Source: Ceratotherium simum simum (taxonomy: Eukaryota > Chordata > Mammalia > Perissodactyla > Rhinocerotidae). Taken from it: a stretch of DNA of 64,000 nucleotides. Positions 12,241 to 23,980 of this stretch are shown one piece after another (within the stretch, counting starts at the first letter, position 1; each line of letters begins with the position of its first letter). The DNA lies in NCBI RefSeq assembly GCF_000283155.1, contig NW_004454178.1, forward strand, positions 25,110,878-25,174,877, read 5' to 3'. The notes under the pieces are model-generated. The model was not told the DNA's origin. It saw only the letters and a list, made by a program, of their open reading frames with translations, and did no database searches. Position numbers and translations under genes: made by a program.

Positions 12241-12953
12241 CACGTCATCTGGATTTTGCTTGAAACTGGTGTAGGGTTTTGCCCAAACCCCTAGACCCTC
12301 TCTGTACTCTGAAGATTATATTACTCAACACCCTTTCAGAGAGAAGGGGTGCAAACTTATATATCTGGGATGGAAGGAATGACAGAAGCCTCATTCTTCC
12401 TCAAAAGAATAACGAGTTAGCAATGTGTTGTTAGCAGACTTATGATTTGTAAACATATATTCAAAACTCTGACATTGGCGAGTCTAGGAGAGAAACGATG
12501 GCGAGTCTAGGAGAGAAACGAGAAAGATAAATACTTCTGGGATGTGAACTTGGGAAGTCAAGGCTAAAGCAAATGCTGGTGATATTGAATCACCATTCTC
12601 AGTGTGTCTGTACCTTGCTAATGATGTTAAACCATGAAGCCTGTGAGATCTTGTGTTGCAGTGTGGTTTGGCCCTAGAACTCTTGCATGCTAACCCAAAG
12701 TAGAAGATTAGCCTGTTTGCATGCAGCCGGATGCTGCCCCTGACGAGACAAGCATGTTGTGGAGGTTGACCCAACTCAACCTCCCTTGGCTGAACTCCTC
12801 CCCAGTCCTGTATGTGGCCTCATTCGCTGTGGTACGTGTATAATACTCCATCTTTAGTTTCACTAACCTGAATGCTCATTCTTCAGTTAAGCAATTTGCT
12901 GAGAGGTGCGGTCCATGGATTCACCTCAACCTGTATCTCTCTGATTTCTTTAG

Positions 12954-13003
12954 ATATTAGGTTGAAAAAGCTTGTTGATGAACGGGAATGCTTATTGGAA
13001 CAG
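12954..13003 (+). CDS. LRRFIP1: LRRFIP1 short-isoform exon 1 of 5
   Basis: The acceptor TTTCTTTAG ends at 12953. AT completes the Asp codon from 1501, then the exon reads IRLKKLVDERECLLEQ and ends at GTAACA in phase 0. It is the coiled-coil path that skips the long terminal exon and is strongly conserved between LRRFIP1 and LRRFIP2 (family knowledge). Confidence 0.92.
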
Positions 13004-14560
13004 GTAACAATCTTTTTATTACTTTGTAAGTTCTTGAACGGGGCACCTGAAACCCTGAACTTTCCCATCCTTACTTCCTGCTTCATCAAGACACTCCTAA
13101 GACATCATACCTATAAATAATTATCAAGCCAACTGGTGCTTTTAATATTTTTATCCAAGTGGAGCATCAGAAGTTACATGAGGTTTAGAAAGGATGTCTC
13201 AGAGACTCAAGGCCGTGGAACTGAATTTACTGCACTCTACATGAATTGCTGCTTAAAATAAATATTTATGTAGAAGGCCTAGATTAACCATTGGGAGGCA
13301 AGGGCATTACTGCGTCATTCCAGACATCACTTCCCTTACTTCTATTGGCCGGTAAAAGTCAGTTTTGTAATCTCTCAGTGATCAGCACCCCTTTCTGGTA
13401 GATATTTTTTTGTTTTAACTGTGGATTACGTTCATCACTCTTTTCTACCTCAAGAAATACTAAACAATTGTCCTATTTGGTCTTTCTTGTATGCAGGATA
13501 GTTATTAAATCATTCCATAGTCACTTTCTAAGGAAACTCAATTCTCATTTTCCTTCACAATCCTAATCAAAGGTATTTGCCTTACTTTTTACAATTCCGT
13601 TGAAGATTTCTCGCAAAATGGGGGAAAGCACCAAATAGGGTGGGAGGATTCTTTTGAAGTTCCTGTGACCTTTTAAAAACATATATCCATGGTAATTCTG
13701 TACTTATTTTCTTAAAGCAGCGTGCACCGATGGTTTGCATGTGCTTGGGGGTCTGCTCTGCTTGTGTCAGTGTGTCGGGACTCCAGCAAGTCCGCAGAGA
13801 TTGGAGGGTAACAGGGAAAGGGCTGGGAGACTCCCCATTACACACCAGGAAATTCTACAGTCATGGCTGTTAACTGCAGTTCCAACTACACGTGTGCCTC
13901 TCATAGAGCAAGGAAAGCTGTGTAGAGGCCAGCTCGCTGCAGGTGGCAAACCTGTGACTCAATCGGGTTCTGTGAGGAAGCACATGGCTCTGCTGGGGAC
14001 TCCATTACAGTACTTTTGTGCCTGGAAGGCTCCAGGTGGCCCTTCTGGCTCCTTAGTGAATAAAGCAAGGCTAATCACACACTGGCTTGCTAACTCTTAG
14101 ATAAACATTCAAACTATTTTATGTACGATCTCCTCCTGAATTCAACTTTAGAAATAACTTTTCACCCAGAGTTACAAAATAATTCATGCCTGATATGGTA
14201 AATACAATTCCATTTTCATCCAGTATATTGTTACTTTCAGAGAAGAGTACTCACTGGCAGAAGGTTTTTCATTTATTTATTTGGGTGGGTTTCTTTATTA
14301 AAAGGGAGACTCCCCATCTTCCTGGTGGATTACAGGGTGGATTGTAACCTTTTACTACATTTCTCTCATGCTTAATTATATAACCCGTGTCTCTTGCACC
14401 CTAGAGACACATGAAATAATTGCAAGCAACGTCCCATTGTAATTACAGGGTGTTGTTTTTTCCTTTACATGCTGCTTCCTTTCTGATAGGCTCTAAACTC
14501 AGCTTTTCAACCTCGTTTAGAACAGAGAAATTAACACACTTTATCCGTGGGTGTTTTCAG
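13004..14560 (+). other. LRRFIP1 intron
   Basis: Unique-looking intron ending in GTGTTTTCAG. Open frames of 82-121 codons lack coding character. Confidence 0.6.
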
Positions 14561-14678
14561 ATTAAGAAACTCAAAAGGCAGCTGGAAGAGAGGCAGAAGA
14601 ATGACAAGCTGGACCATCCACGCCCCGAAGTTGGTGTCTTAGAAAATGGAACGGACACGCATGTGATGGATCTACAGA
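14561..14678 (+). CDS. LRRFIP1: LRRFIP1 short-isoform exon 2 of 5
   Basis: Follows TTTTCAG and reads IKKLKRQLEERQKNDKLDHP, then on through VLENGTDTHVMDLQ. It ends in phase 1 with A before the donor GTAAAT. The bases GG at 15343 complete Arg. The middle of the exon is a variable polar linker between two coiled-coil blocks. Confidence 0.92.
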
Positions 14679-15342
14679 GTAAATGTCAATCTTTGTGCAT
14701 GAGTAAACTCCTTGACATGTGCTGTTTTTATTGTACTTGTGCGGGAGGAGAAAAACGATCATGGCAAAAAATGCCCGGTTTTCCCCACGTCCCCCCAAAA
14801 GCCCTTGAGTACAAAAGCGCAAAGATGTTTCTTTGTGGGATAGAACAAGGATGGGCAGGTGGGCAGAGTAAGGATGTTTCTTGAGCCTAAGAAACAGAAC
14901 AGGTGCCCAAAAATGTGCACCAAGATACCACCATGTGACAGACACCCTGTGAGAAAACACATCTCTTATGCGGGATGTAGCCATCTTTTGATCTGCTGAT
15001 TGCATGGAAAAATTGGAAGGTATTTTTCTATACCAGTACACTAGAAAGAGGTTTAGGGAGATAAAACTATGCCCAGTCTCTCTCCCCCCTTCCGCCTACC
15101 CCCACCACTTCTTTGTCTTCTCTGCTCATAGGCGCTCTCTCGCCTGGGCACTTTCCCAGCCTGGGTACGTGCAGAGAGAGCGCCTTCTCCTATCTCAGCC
15201 CAGGCGAGTTGTGGGGCCACAGGCCAGGACCTACAGATTTGCAAAACGATTACAAAGTAAGGGCTTGGTTCCCAGGAACTATTGTTTTAACATTTTAAAA
15301 GCCCAAGAGCTTAACAAATTTTCCTTCTCTTTCAACCTTCAG
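14679..15342 (+). other. LRRFIP1 intron
   Basis: Short intron with no repeat or RNA gene recognised. It ends in CAACCTTCAG. Confidence 0.6.
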
Positions 15343-15422
15343 GGGATGCCAACAGACAGATCAGCGACCTCAAATTTAAACTTGCAAAATCTGAGCAAGA
15401 GATAACTGCATTAGAACAAAAT
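15343..15422 (+). CDS. LRRFIP1: LRRFIP1 short-isoform exon 3 of 5
   Basis: Opens after CTTCAG with GG completing the Arg codon. It then reads DANRQISDLKFKLAKSEQEI and TALEQN, and ends at GTACGT in phase 0. The heptad pattern is typical of the LRRFIP C-terminal coiled coil. Confidence 0.93.
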
Positions 15423-15712
15423 GTACGTGTACTCTTTTAAGTAACGATGGGCAGCTGAACTGATGATTAACTGAAGTTTTATTTGCTAGAACTCGCCCCT
15501 GAAAGGCCAAGGACAAAAGCAGCAGAGATTTTTAGAACCAAAAAAGGTCCTCAATGTGTGTCCTACAAAGAGAGAAAATAAGGAAGGAAAGGTCATTATT
15601 AGGATTTGAGGGCTGTTATCATCGATACTAATCCTTTATAAACAGATTCATTATAGAAAGTAGCTAAAAAGTAGGCAGTCTTTAAAAATTTTGTTTCTTA
15701 AAAATAATTTTA

Positions 15713-15932
15713 GGGCTGGCCCCATGGCTTAGTGGTTAAGTGCGCACGCTCCGCTGCTGGCGGCCCGGGTTTGGATCCCGGGCGCGCACCGACACACCGC
15801 TTCTCTGGCCATGCTGAGGCCGCGTCCCACATACAGCAACTAGAAGGATGTGCAACTATGACATACAACTATCTACTGGGGCTTTGGGGAAAAAATAAAT
15901 AAATAAATAAAATTATAAAAAAAAAAAAAAAA
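15713..15932 (+). mobile_element. ERE SINE, first of three in a row
   Basis: Head GGGCTGGCCCCATGGCTTAG, body CATACAGCAACTAGAAGGAT, A-rich tail. An approximate AT-rich duplication flanks it. Confidence 0.93.
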
Positions 15933-15971
15933 TTTTAAAAATAATAATTTAGTTAATTAAAAAACGCTTCA

Positions 15972-16205
15972 GGGGCCGGCCCAGTAGTGCAAGCGGTTAA
16001 GTGCACGCGCTCCACTGCGCCGGCCTGGGGTTCGCAGGTTCGGATCCCGGGCGTGCACCAATGAACTGCTTGTCGAGCTGTGCTGTGGCCGCGTCCCATA
16101 TAAAGTGGAGGAAGATGGGCATGGATGTTAGCCCAGGGCCAGTCTTCCTCAGCAAAAAGAGGAAGATTGGCAGATGTTAGTACAGGGCTGATCTCCTCAC
16201 AAAAA
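15972..16205 (+). mobile_element. ERE SINE, second of three
   Basis: GGGGCCGGCCCAGTAGTGCA head and the longer tail type with GTTAGCCCAGGGCCAGTCTT. Flanks AAAACGCTTCA and AAAACGCATCA differ by one base. Confidence 0.93.
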
Positions 16206-16216
16206 AAAACGCATCA

Positions 16217-16460
16217 GGGGCTGGCCTGGTGATGTAGTGGTTAAGTTTGTACGCTCCACATTGGAGGCCTGGGGTTCGCAGGTTTGGATCCCGGGTGTGG
16301 ACCTACACACCGCTCATCAAGCCATGCTGTGGCAGTGTCCCACTACAAAATAGAGGAAAGTTGGCACAGATGTTAGCTCAGGGCCAATCTTCCTCAAGAA
16401 AAAAGAGGAAGATAGGCAATGGATGTTAGCTCAGGGCCAATTTTCCTCAAAAAAAAAAAA
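16217..16460 (+). mobile_element. ERE SINE, third of three
   Basis: Begins GGGGCTGGCCTGGTGATGTA only a dozen bases after the previous copy's poly(A), suggesting insertion into that A-rich tail. It ends in a 12-base A run. Confidence 0.92.
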
Positions 16461-17270
16461 GCTTCGTGCGGGGACGTCCGTCTCGCCTGGATTTTCCCCC
16501 TTTCTCTTCCAGCCAGGCCAGTTCTCTCTGCTTCCTAGATTTGGGGCACTCATGCCTCTAGCAAGCTGGGCAAATTTGGGGCAAATTGTGTCCTAACCAA
16601 AGGGAGAGAGAAAAACAGGTACTCTTTCCCCTTCAGTTGTGGGTATATGTGGCTGGAACTTTTTGGCGTTTTTATAGAAACAGAAATGAGAACCACACGC
16701 CTAGAAAGTGACGAGTATTGATCACAGCAGAGTGCCAGTCTCAGGCAGGCCTTGGCTGCTCCTGTCCTTCACCACAGGCCCTGGCTGTGGATGCGTCCCA
16801 AAGCCTCCTTCCTGCACTCCTCTCTATGAGTTCCTTGCCTTTCCCCCTCTCTCCTGCTCCCTCTCCCCACCCCACCACCCCCGGGGAGAGATTAGACTGG
16901 AGCTGAGGTCCTGGTGGAAACTTTGCCTTACCAGCATCGTTCTGCTTCGACCTACCCCCTTTCTAGCAAAATAGTCCCCCAAAGGGGAAAGATGGCGTCA
17001 GGGATGTCAGCCCCGTGGGAACCACTCTTTTGGAGTCCGAGAGGAAATAAGTCCCCACTAGGTGTCAGTACTGGGTTGCTCAAAGATATTGAACAAATAG
17101 CTTGCTTGGCTAGCCCCAATATAATAGTCAAAAATGCTAGGTCATAATTATTTGCATGGTGTATTCTTCCATTTTACTAAATCATACCCTTTGATCTCAA
17201 ATATGATAAAGGAATTGGAGAAAGAAAACAGGCCTATCCATTTATACATATGGTTTTCCCTTCCTTTTAG
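16461..17270 (+). other. LRRFIP1 intron, unique part
   Basis: GC-richer stretch with pyrimidine runs and no recognised gene. It ends in the acceptor TTCCTTTTAG. Confidence 0.6.
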
Positions 17271-17375
17271 GTAATAAGGTTAGAGAGTCAAGTATCCCGT
17301 TATAAATCGGCTGCTGAAAATGCCGAAAAAATAGAAGATGAACTTAAGGCTGAAAAACGGAAACTCCAAAGAGAG
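17271..17375 (+). CDS. LRRFIP1: LRRFIP1 short-isoform exon 4 of 5
   Basis: Reads [20 protein letters not shown] and [15 protein letters not shown] between TTCCTTTTAG and GTAAAT. Both ends are in phase 0, giving 35 codons of near-perfect coiled-coil heptads. This matches the most conserved part of the LRRFIP1/2 C-terminus. Confidence 0.95.
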
Positions 17376-18980
17376 GTAAATATTCTAGGCTATTTCTAGG
17401 AGAAGAATGGGTAATGATATTCTAGTTGGGATAGTAAAGGGAGGATTTACCGTGGGGAAATCTGCCCTGGATTATTCATTGTGAGATGGTCTCAAACCAC
17501 TCTGAAGGGATATGCTCACATCATAGAGGACATCATAGTTTCACTAATTAAGAGCTTAGGACTGCAATCACTGTTGGTCATTTCTCTCGGTGATTGTAGC
17601 GATTATGCCACCATTTTCTGACTTCTGCCGAGAAGTCTGTCACTCTAACCGTGGGCCCTTTGTGGTGATCTTTTTTTTCCTCTCCAGCTTCTCTCAAGTT
17701 CTTTTTGTCTTTGATTTTACCTGGTTTCACTCCAATGTGTTATATGTGGCTTTATTGCTGTTTATTCTGCTTGGGATGTGTTGTGTTTCTTGGATCTGGG
17801 AGGGCTTTTTTCTAAATCAGTTTTGGAAAATTTTCAACCATGATCTCCTTAGGTAATTCCTCTTCCAAGTGTCTCCACTTTCCCTGTGGGACTCTAATCA
17901 GAGGATGTCAGACTTTCTCCTTGCAGCCTCCACATTGCTAACCATCTGTCTTTTCTGTTTCCCATCTCCTTAACTCTCTTTGTTGCATAATGTATAGTTT
18001 TTGCATAGATCTTCCAGTTTACCACCTTTTGTTTTTTTAAAGTATGTTCCTTCCTGATAGTTTTTTGTTGTGTGGTCCTGTATGCTTCTTTGTTAATTGT
18101 ATCCTTATTTCTTTAAAGATTGCATACACTGCTGTTCTGTTTTCCACATCTGACAACTGAAACATGTTCAGTCTTTGGGGGTCTAATTCTGTTGTTTGTT
18201 GCTTCCCTTGACTCAAATGGTTTGTCCCTACATGTTTGGTGTTTTGTGAGGTTATACCTGATTTTAATTTGTAGGAATACTCCAGGCCTGACTTGGGGAG
18301 AGTTCCTGCAAAGAGGGTTTTCTTTTGCTTCTGCCTCTGCTGGTGAGGGGCTGGGCTGGGGGGGTTAACCAGTCCCAGCACCCCAACCACCCTCCTTGAG
18401 GGTTTTGGATCAGAAGCAGAGCCGCAGACTCTCTTCTAATGAAGCATGTCTCTGCAACCACGTGGCTGTTGTACCCACCCTCAGGGCACCTACACTCTGC
18501 CTTGCTGCCTACTGGTCCAGGCAGCTCCCTGCTGATGTGGCTTCTGCCCTGACTCACAGGCTCTGTGGCCCTTGTGTGACCATGTTGGCCTCAGGCATTC
18601 CTGCTTTGGTTTCTGGCTGCAGAAACCTTGCTCCCAGCTGCCCAGGGCTGTGGGAACCACCTCCTGCGGCTGGTCTGGGCTCAGCTCTTATTTGTTTGTT
18701 TGTTTGTCTCACGTACCTTTTGTGAGACCATCAGGATCCCCAAGACTGCGCCATGTCCGAGGTCTAGTTGTTTCAGAGGAGGAAGGTTCCCTTGTTATTC
18801 ATGAGGCTGGAATCTTGTGCCTTGTGTTACTTTTTAAATTAAGTAATATATGTATGTACTCTTAGGATCTCAGTGGATCCAGGTTATAATCGCAATTTTC
18901 GGTAGCACTGGAATCTTGGCAATTCTGTTACATTCGGAGGAAACAACTTCCTCAAAGCTGCCTTTCCTCTTTGTTTCCAG
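17376..18980 (+). other. LRRFIP1 last intron
   Basis: The stretch at about 17,650-18,290 is T-rich and resembles old antisense LINE sequence. The stretch at about 18,290-18,720 is GC-rich and unassigned. The intron ends at TTGTTTCCAG. Confidence 0.45.
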
Positions 18981-19091
18981 CTTCGCTCTGCACTGGACAA
19001 AACAGAAGAGCTTGAGGTGAGCAACGGCCACTTAGTGAAGCGCCTGGAAAAGATGAAAGCAAACAGGAGTGCGCTCATGTCCCAGCAGTAA
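18981..19091 (+). CDS. LRRFIP1: LRRFIP1 short-isoform terminal exon (C-terminus)
   Basis: After TTTCCAG the exon reads [20 protein letters not shown] and then [16 protein letters not shown] before TAA at 19089-19091. This is the canonical LRRFIP end; the human protein, as I recall it, has Leu where this one has Met. Together with the four preceding exons it supplies 155 codons including stop after the branch point, all in frame. Confidence 0.96.
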   Translation, partial: LRSALDKTEELEVSNGHLVKRLEKMKANRSALMSQQ

Positions 19092-20000
19092 ACACCAGCT
19101 CTGAGCAGAACCTGACCGGTGAATGGGGAGCATTGTTTCATAGGCTTTTCTCTGTTACTGTTCTGGGAGCTGCTGCTTCCCCTGCTTCTGCAAGAACACC
19201 CCGGGGAGCCCTAGGCTCCTGCGTGCTCCCGAGCTGGCGCATCCGCGGGAGCCCCAGCAGCCACCAGATGCCTCTGTCTGCAGACCCCGACCCCGGGCTG
19301 GGGCCACCACTCTAAACCTGCAGGTCATTTAATAAGCACACTGGGCCCATGGGAGCTCTGTTTCCGATGGCACAGCAGCCTCTCAATACCATTTAAAATG
19401 GTTATCCAAGTAAAGATTAAAGTGGGACTTGAGTTTTCTTTTCATGTGTCTTGCTGAAAATTAAGGGGAAATGTTAGTGTAGGGACTTCCTTTCCTGGCA
19501 GAATCTACATTTTGAGCGACTTCAGTAGTATCTCTTAGTCTACGCTTTTCATACACAAAACACTGTGGAACCACAAGCCATTACCAAGCAAAACTCTTTC
19601 AGTAGAAACAAGGGGGTGGTCTAGAAGTAAAAGTGACCTTAAGAAGACTCTTTACAGGCAACAAACGAAGCTTTTCTAAGGGATTTTTGCATCCGTTCAA
19701 TCATAAGAATACCTTTTTCCAGGATAATTAGGCAATAGCTTTACTGAAAATGACAGCTTTTCATTTGCATTATTTAATCATTATATTTGGAATTGAAGTT
19801 GTTAACTTCTTTTAAAGACTGTACTATTAGAAAAATTAAAAAAATGAAATGTTAAGACTTAAGCAATGTGGTTTTTATTTTTTCCCACTGAGAAAGAAGG
19901 TCTTTATTTACCTGATTTCATATTAATTGCTCTGTATATTTTGGGTCATCTTTTTATTTTTTAAGCACATCAAATAAATTCATTTTTCTTTCCCTGTTTA
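19092..20000 (+). other. LRRFIP1: LRRFIP1 3'UTR (short isoforms)
   Basis: Non-coding sequence between the stop and the AATAAA at 19973. The last exon therefore runs to about 19,990-20,000. A run of 12 A follows at about 20,000. Confidence 0.75.
19973..19978 (+). terminator. LRRFIP1 poly(A) signal
   Basis: Canonical AATAAA about 880 bases after the stop, followed by T-rich sequence (TTTTTCTTTCC) suitable as a downstream element. Confidence 0.7.
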
Positions 20001-21160
20001 AAAAAAAAAAAGGGTCATTCACAGTGGATAAGAATAGTGCACTTACAAGAATCAGCCTCTTAGAATAAAAAGTAAACTGAAGAAGTTATAGACCAGAGCA
20101 GAGAAAACTATGAGATCTTCAAGAACAAAAGTAGAGAAAGTTTAGCTACTCGCTGATTTTTAGTTACTCTTTGTATATGTTGTATCTCTATTAAGGCTGG
20201 TTAAGCAGGCCAGCTTTCAGAATATTAGCAAGTGCAAACTGAGACAGTATCATCCAAAACTATACCTACTGCTGACACTTGGGGAATGGTGGTGTAAGGA
20301 ACGTGAGTTGGATGTATAGCATTAAGAAGCACTCCCAACATAGTGCAGAGGTCACGAGGGTCCATCCCCCAGCACTGTTGGGATCTGGGATACACAAGGC
20401 TATGTTTCATTAGGTAGGAGAGCAGCTCATGTCTCCTTGTGCCGAGGACCGTTTGTAGTTCATATCTGCTTCTTGAGTGCTCCACAGATAAAATCATCCA
20501 TCACCAATTCACATGTCAGTGCCCATAGACCTGCAATAGCTGCTGCATATTCAAGACCAATGTTTTTATACAGAAACCTACTCTGCACTGAGCCCATGAA
20601 AGCTCCAACTCTCCGCAGCAGTGTGGTTTTTATAGTTACCTAAGATTTGTAGGATGATTGGTTTCAAAAGATTCTACTTAATGAGCGTTAAGCATTCCAA
20701 GTTCTTTCAAGAATGCAATGTATCAGTCAGGGTCCGGTCCAAAAACAGAAACCACCCAGTAGTTTGCACAGAGAAAATTTAAGACAGAATGATTAACCTG
20801 TAGCAGGGGATTAACTACTAAGAAAGAATGAAAGAAAACTCTAAAGAATGTCCTAGAGCTGGAGAGAGTACCCAAGGAAGGGACCTCACTGGAGGGCTTG
20901 GGGCCACCGCCCACTGTGGGGCAGACAAGTTACGGGGTACAGGGACTGACACCAGCAGGCAGGAAACATGGGCCGGGACCTGGAGCAAACTTTGCTGGAG
21001 GGTGGGCACCAATGGGTGACCCGCAATGCACTGTGTGAACCAGGAGGAAGGAAGCATAGCCAAGGGAACCAGCACCCTCTTCTGACCATATTGGGCCAGC
21101 CGGCAAAGGAGAGATGTTAACTTCATTGTCTTATCCTTCAGGTTTCTTCCACGACGTCTT

Positions 21161-21398
21161 TTTTGTGTGTGTGTGTGAGGAGATCAGCCCTGTGCTAACA
21201 TCTGCCAATCCTCCTCTTTTTTTGCTGAGGAAGACTGGCCCTGGGCTAACATCCNNNNNNNNNNNNNNNNNNNNNNNNNNNNNNNNNNNNNNNNNNNNNN
21301 NNNNNNNNNNNNNNNNNNNNNNNNNNNNNNNNNNNNNNNNNNNNNNNNNNNNNNNNNNNNNNNNNNNNNNNNNNNNNNNNNNNNCCACTGTGCCGGTC
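21161..21398 (-). mobile_element. ERE SINE interrupted by assembly gap
   Basis: A GT-rich tail at the left, then CTAACATCTGCCAATCCTCC and, beyond the gap, CCACTGTGCCGGTCC at the right. CTTCCACGACGTCTT at 21146-21160 and CTTCCACGGCGTCTT at 21399-21413 form a 15-bp target duplication with one mismatch. Confidence 0.92.
21255..21384. other. Assembly gap (130 N)
   Basis: The run of N replaces the middle of an ERE. From full-length neighbours, roughly this much SINE sequence is missing, so the gap probably hides nothing else. Confidence 0.97.
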
Positions 21399-21464
21399 CT
21401 TCCACGGCGTCTTAATACAAACATGTTTAACCAGTGAAACATCCATATAGCTCCCAAATCATAC

Positions 21465-21640
21465 TACTAATAATAAACATTTATATGACACCTAGACATG
21501 CCTGGCAGTTAGATGCTTTTACATATTTCACTCATTTGATTTTCTCAAAAATCCTATGAGGTTATAGATGAGGAAACCAGAGCCCAGGGAAGATAACTGG
21601 CCATGAGTCTCACAGCTGCTGAGCAGAGGCTGCCAAGTAA
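21465..21640 (-). mobile_element. MIR SINE, antisense
   Basis: Contains TTTACATATTTCACTCATTT, CCTATGAGGTTATAGATGAG and GAAACCAGAGCCCAGGGAAG, the reverse-strand MIR core. Confidence 0.6.
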
Positions 21641-21864
21641 CAACTCACACTTGTCTCACCAGCCCTGGGAAGATGGCGTTTCCCAAATCCGTGGCTCGGA
21701 GGAAGTCAAACCTTTGGTCTCTGCCTCTCACACCAATCCTTACAGACACAGCAAATCCATGTTACACACACATACTAATCCAGAGGAAGATCGAACACGA
21801 TTTTTTAATTTGTTTCACGGAATAAAACTTTTCCTGCAGATCTAGCTGTTGGAATTTGTTGCAG

Positions 21865-22125
21865 GCTTTTTTCATCCCTGTATCCCAACATTGCTCAACC
21901 TCAAACTACGGACGTCCTGGGCCAATCATTCTTGGTTGCTAGGTGGCTGTCCTGTGCATCATTGAGCAGCATCCCTGGCCTCTACCCACTAGATGCCAGT
22001 AGACCCCACACCGAGTCGTGACAACCAAAAATGCCTCCAGACATAGCCAAGTGTCCATGGGGGTGGGTTGGGGGAGTGCAAAAGTGCCCACCATACCCCA
22101 TCCCCGCTGAGAACCACTGCTCTAA
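21865..22125 (-). mobile_element. MER-type DNA transposon remnant
   Basis: CCACTAGATGCCAGTAGACC, CAACCAAAAATGCCTCCAGA and GAGAACCACTGCTC match a common non-autonomous mammalian element, probably of the hAT group. The exact family is not assigned. Confidence 0.5.
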
Positions 22126-23529
22126 CCTGAATCAGAAGATTGGGAGAAGAAAAGAGGTGGTTGAGAACCTGGACCAGGATGGCTAGTGTACGTTTCCCAC
22201 AAATTGTTTTCATTTTTAGAAATGAAATAGCATTTAGGACACAGAGCAACCCACTCAAAAGACATCATAAGTGGATAATATAAATAGATAACATAAATCA
22301 AATGCAGTTTGGAATTGTAAGGAGATATTATTTTCCATTGTGTTTTGAATTCCTATTTTAATAGTCCAAAATGTAAACTAAAGGATCGAAAGTTACTGTT
22401 CATGTGTTTTTAAATTTATGTTATTATTTAGTAAGTGTGGATTTCTGCTTTGTGCAGCACTGAGCTCTTGGGGAATATCAAATGAATGCCTGCCTTAAGG
22501 AGGCTATGGTCCTAAGGAAGAGAAAGACCACACACTCAAGCCACAGAAGAAGGCAGCACAGAACAGAGGGTGGAGAAGCGCTGGGTGGAGCTGGCTAGTC
22601 TCAAATTTACAAACTGGGGCACAAGCATTGGGGATGTTTCTCCAAGTAGCCTAGACGGGAGGTGGCACATGTGTGCACTTGTCTATCTGGATGTTTGAAG
22701 GTGACAGAGCTGCTGTCTACTGACCTGCCTGGCTCCCTGCACCTGCAGCCACAGGTAGGGAACACCTGATTCCCCGTGGCGTGGAGGATACTTGGGGATC
22801 TAGAGGACCGCAGCTCAGTGGTCGGCGGCTCTGCCCTGTGCCCAAGAGCCTCCAGGACTCAATTCCCACCCAGCTCCCAATCTCTCAGGAACTAGACAGT
22901 TGTCCCAAGCTCCAGCCCCACACTTGCCACCACACCCCTAGATGCCACTTCTGTCCAAAGGCTGGTGTATATCTCTGTGCATGGCCAGTCCCCTCCTCCC
23001 CTTGCTTGCTCCTTTCCCCTCTCTGCCAGAATATATAGCTCCCATCACCACTTGCCAGATGGCTCCTACCCGGTCCCCAAGCATGCTGAATGCTAAGCAG
23101 GTTCCACTCATCCTGAGTGGAGTGGCACTGACCATGGCTGGGTTTGTCTCCCTATGCAATTGCCCCTCCCCTTGGGTGGCATAGTAACAAGACCACCACA
23201 GACATGGGGAAAGAGTCCTGAACTAGAAACAGTTGAAGTTTTATATTAACACTCCCTAAATCCCCAGAGGTTCCTCTCCCGTGTTGGGATGTGGGCGGAG
23301 AGGATAATAAAGGAGGAAGGTTCTTTGTGTTTGTGTTTATCCCTCTCCACTAGCCTCTGGGCCCACCTCCGCCACCACGGGCACTCGTGGAGGCCCACTG
23401 GGCTCTGCCTTCTGCAGACAGCACCCATGTCTGGCTCTTGGCGGCTTTGCACGAATCGTAGCCCCACCCCCAACTCAGATGCACTGAGACTTTCCACACC
23501 TTGAGCTTCTTTCATGTGGTCACCACCAA

Positions 23530-23661
23530 CTACGGGCGTGTGGCCGCCATAGCGTGGCTTAACAAGCGGTGCGTAGGTCCGTGCCCAGGATCCAAACCTG
23601 CGAACCCCGGGCCTCCGAAGCAGAGTGCGCAAACTTAACCACTATGCCACTCGGACAGCCT
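23530..23661 (-). mobile_element. ERE SINE fragment
   Basis: Head half only, in reverse: AGCGTGGCTTAACAAGCGGT through AACTTAACCACTATGCCACT. The tail half at the left is missing. Confidence 0.85.
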
Positions 23662-23771
23662 CAAGGCCGCCCTTGCTTCACCGCTCTGGCCTGCTTGGAT
23701 CTTCCTCCTCGGATTTTCTTAGCCTGCCTCAGCCAGGCTGGAATTTTGTAGCTACTAAGAGCAATAGTTCT

Positions 23772-23980
23772 GGGCCGGCCCCATGGCTTGGCGGTTGGGT
23801 GCGCGCTCTCTGATGCTGGCGGCCCGGGTTCGGGTCCCGGGCGCGCACCGACGCTCTGCTTCTCTGGCCATGTTGAGGCCGCGTCCCACATACAGCAGCT
23901 GGAAGGATGTGCAACTATGACATACAACTATCTACTGGGGCTTTGGGGGGAAAATAAATAAATAAATCTTTAAAAAAAAA
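23772..23980 (+). mobile_element. ERE SINE with 15-bp target-site duplication
   Basis: Full-length copy with identical AAGAGCAATAGTTCT at 23757-23771 and 23981-23995. Confidence 0.96.
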
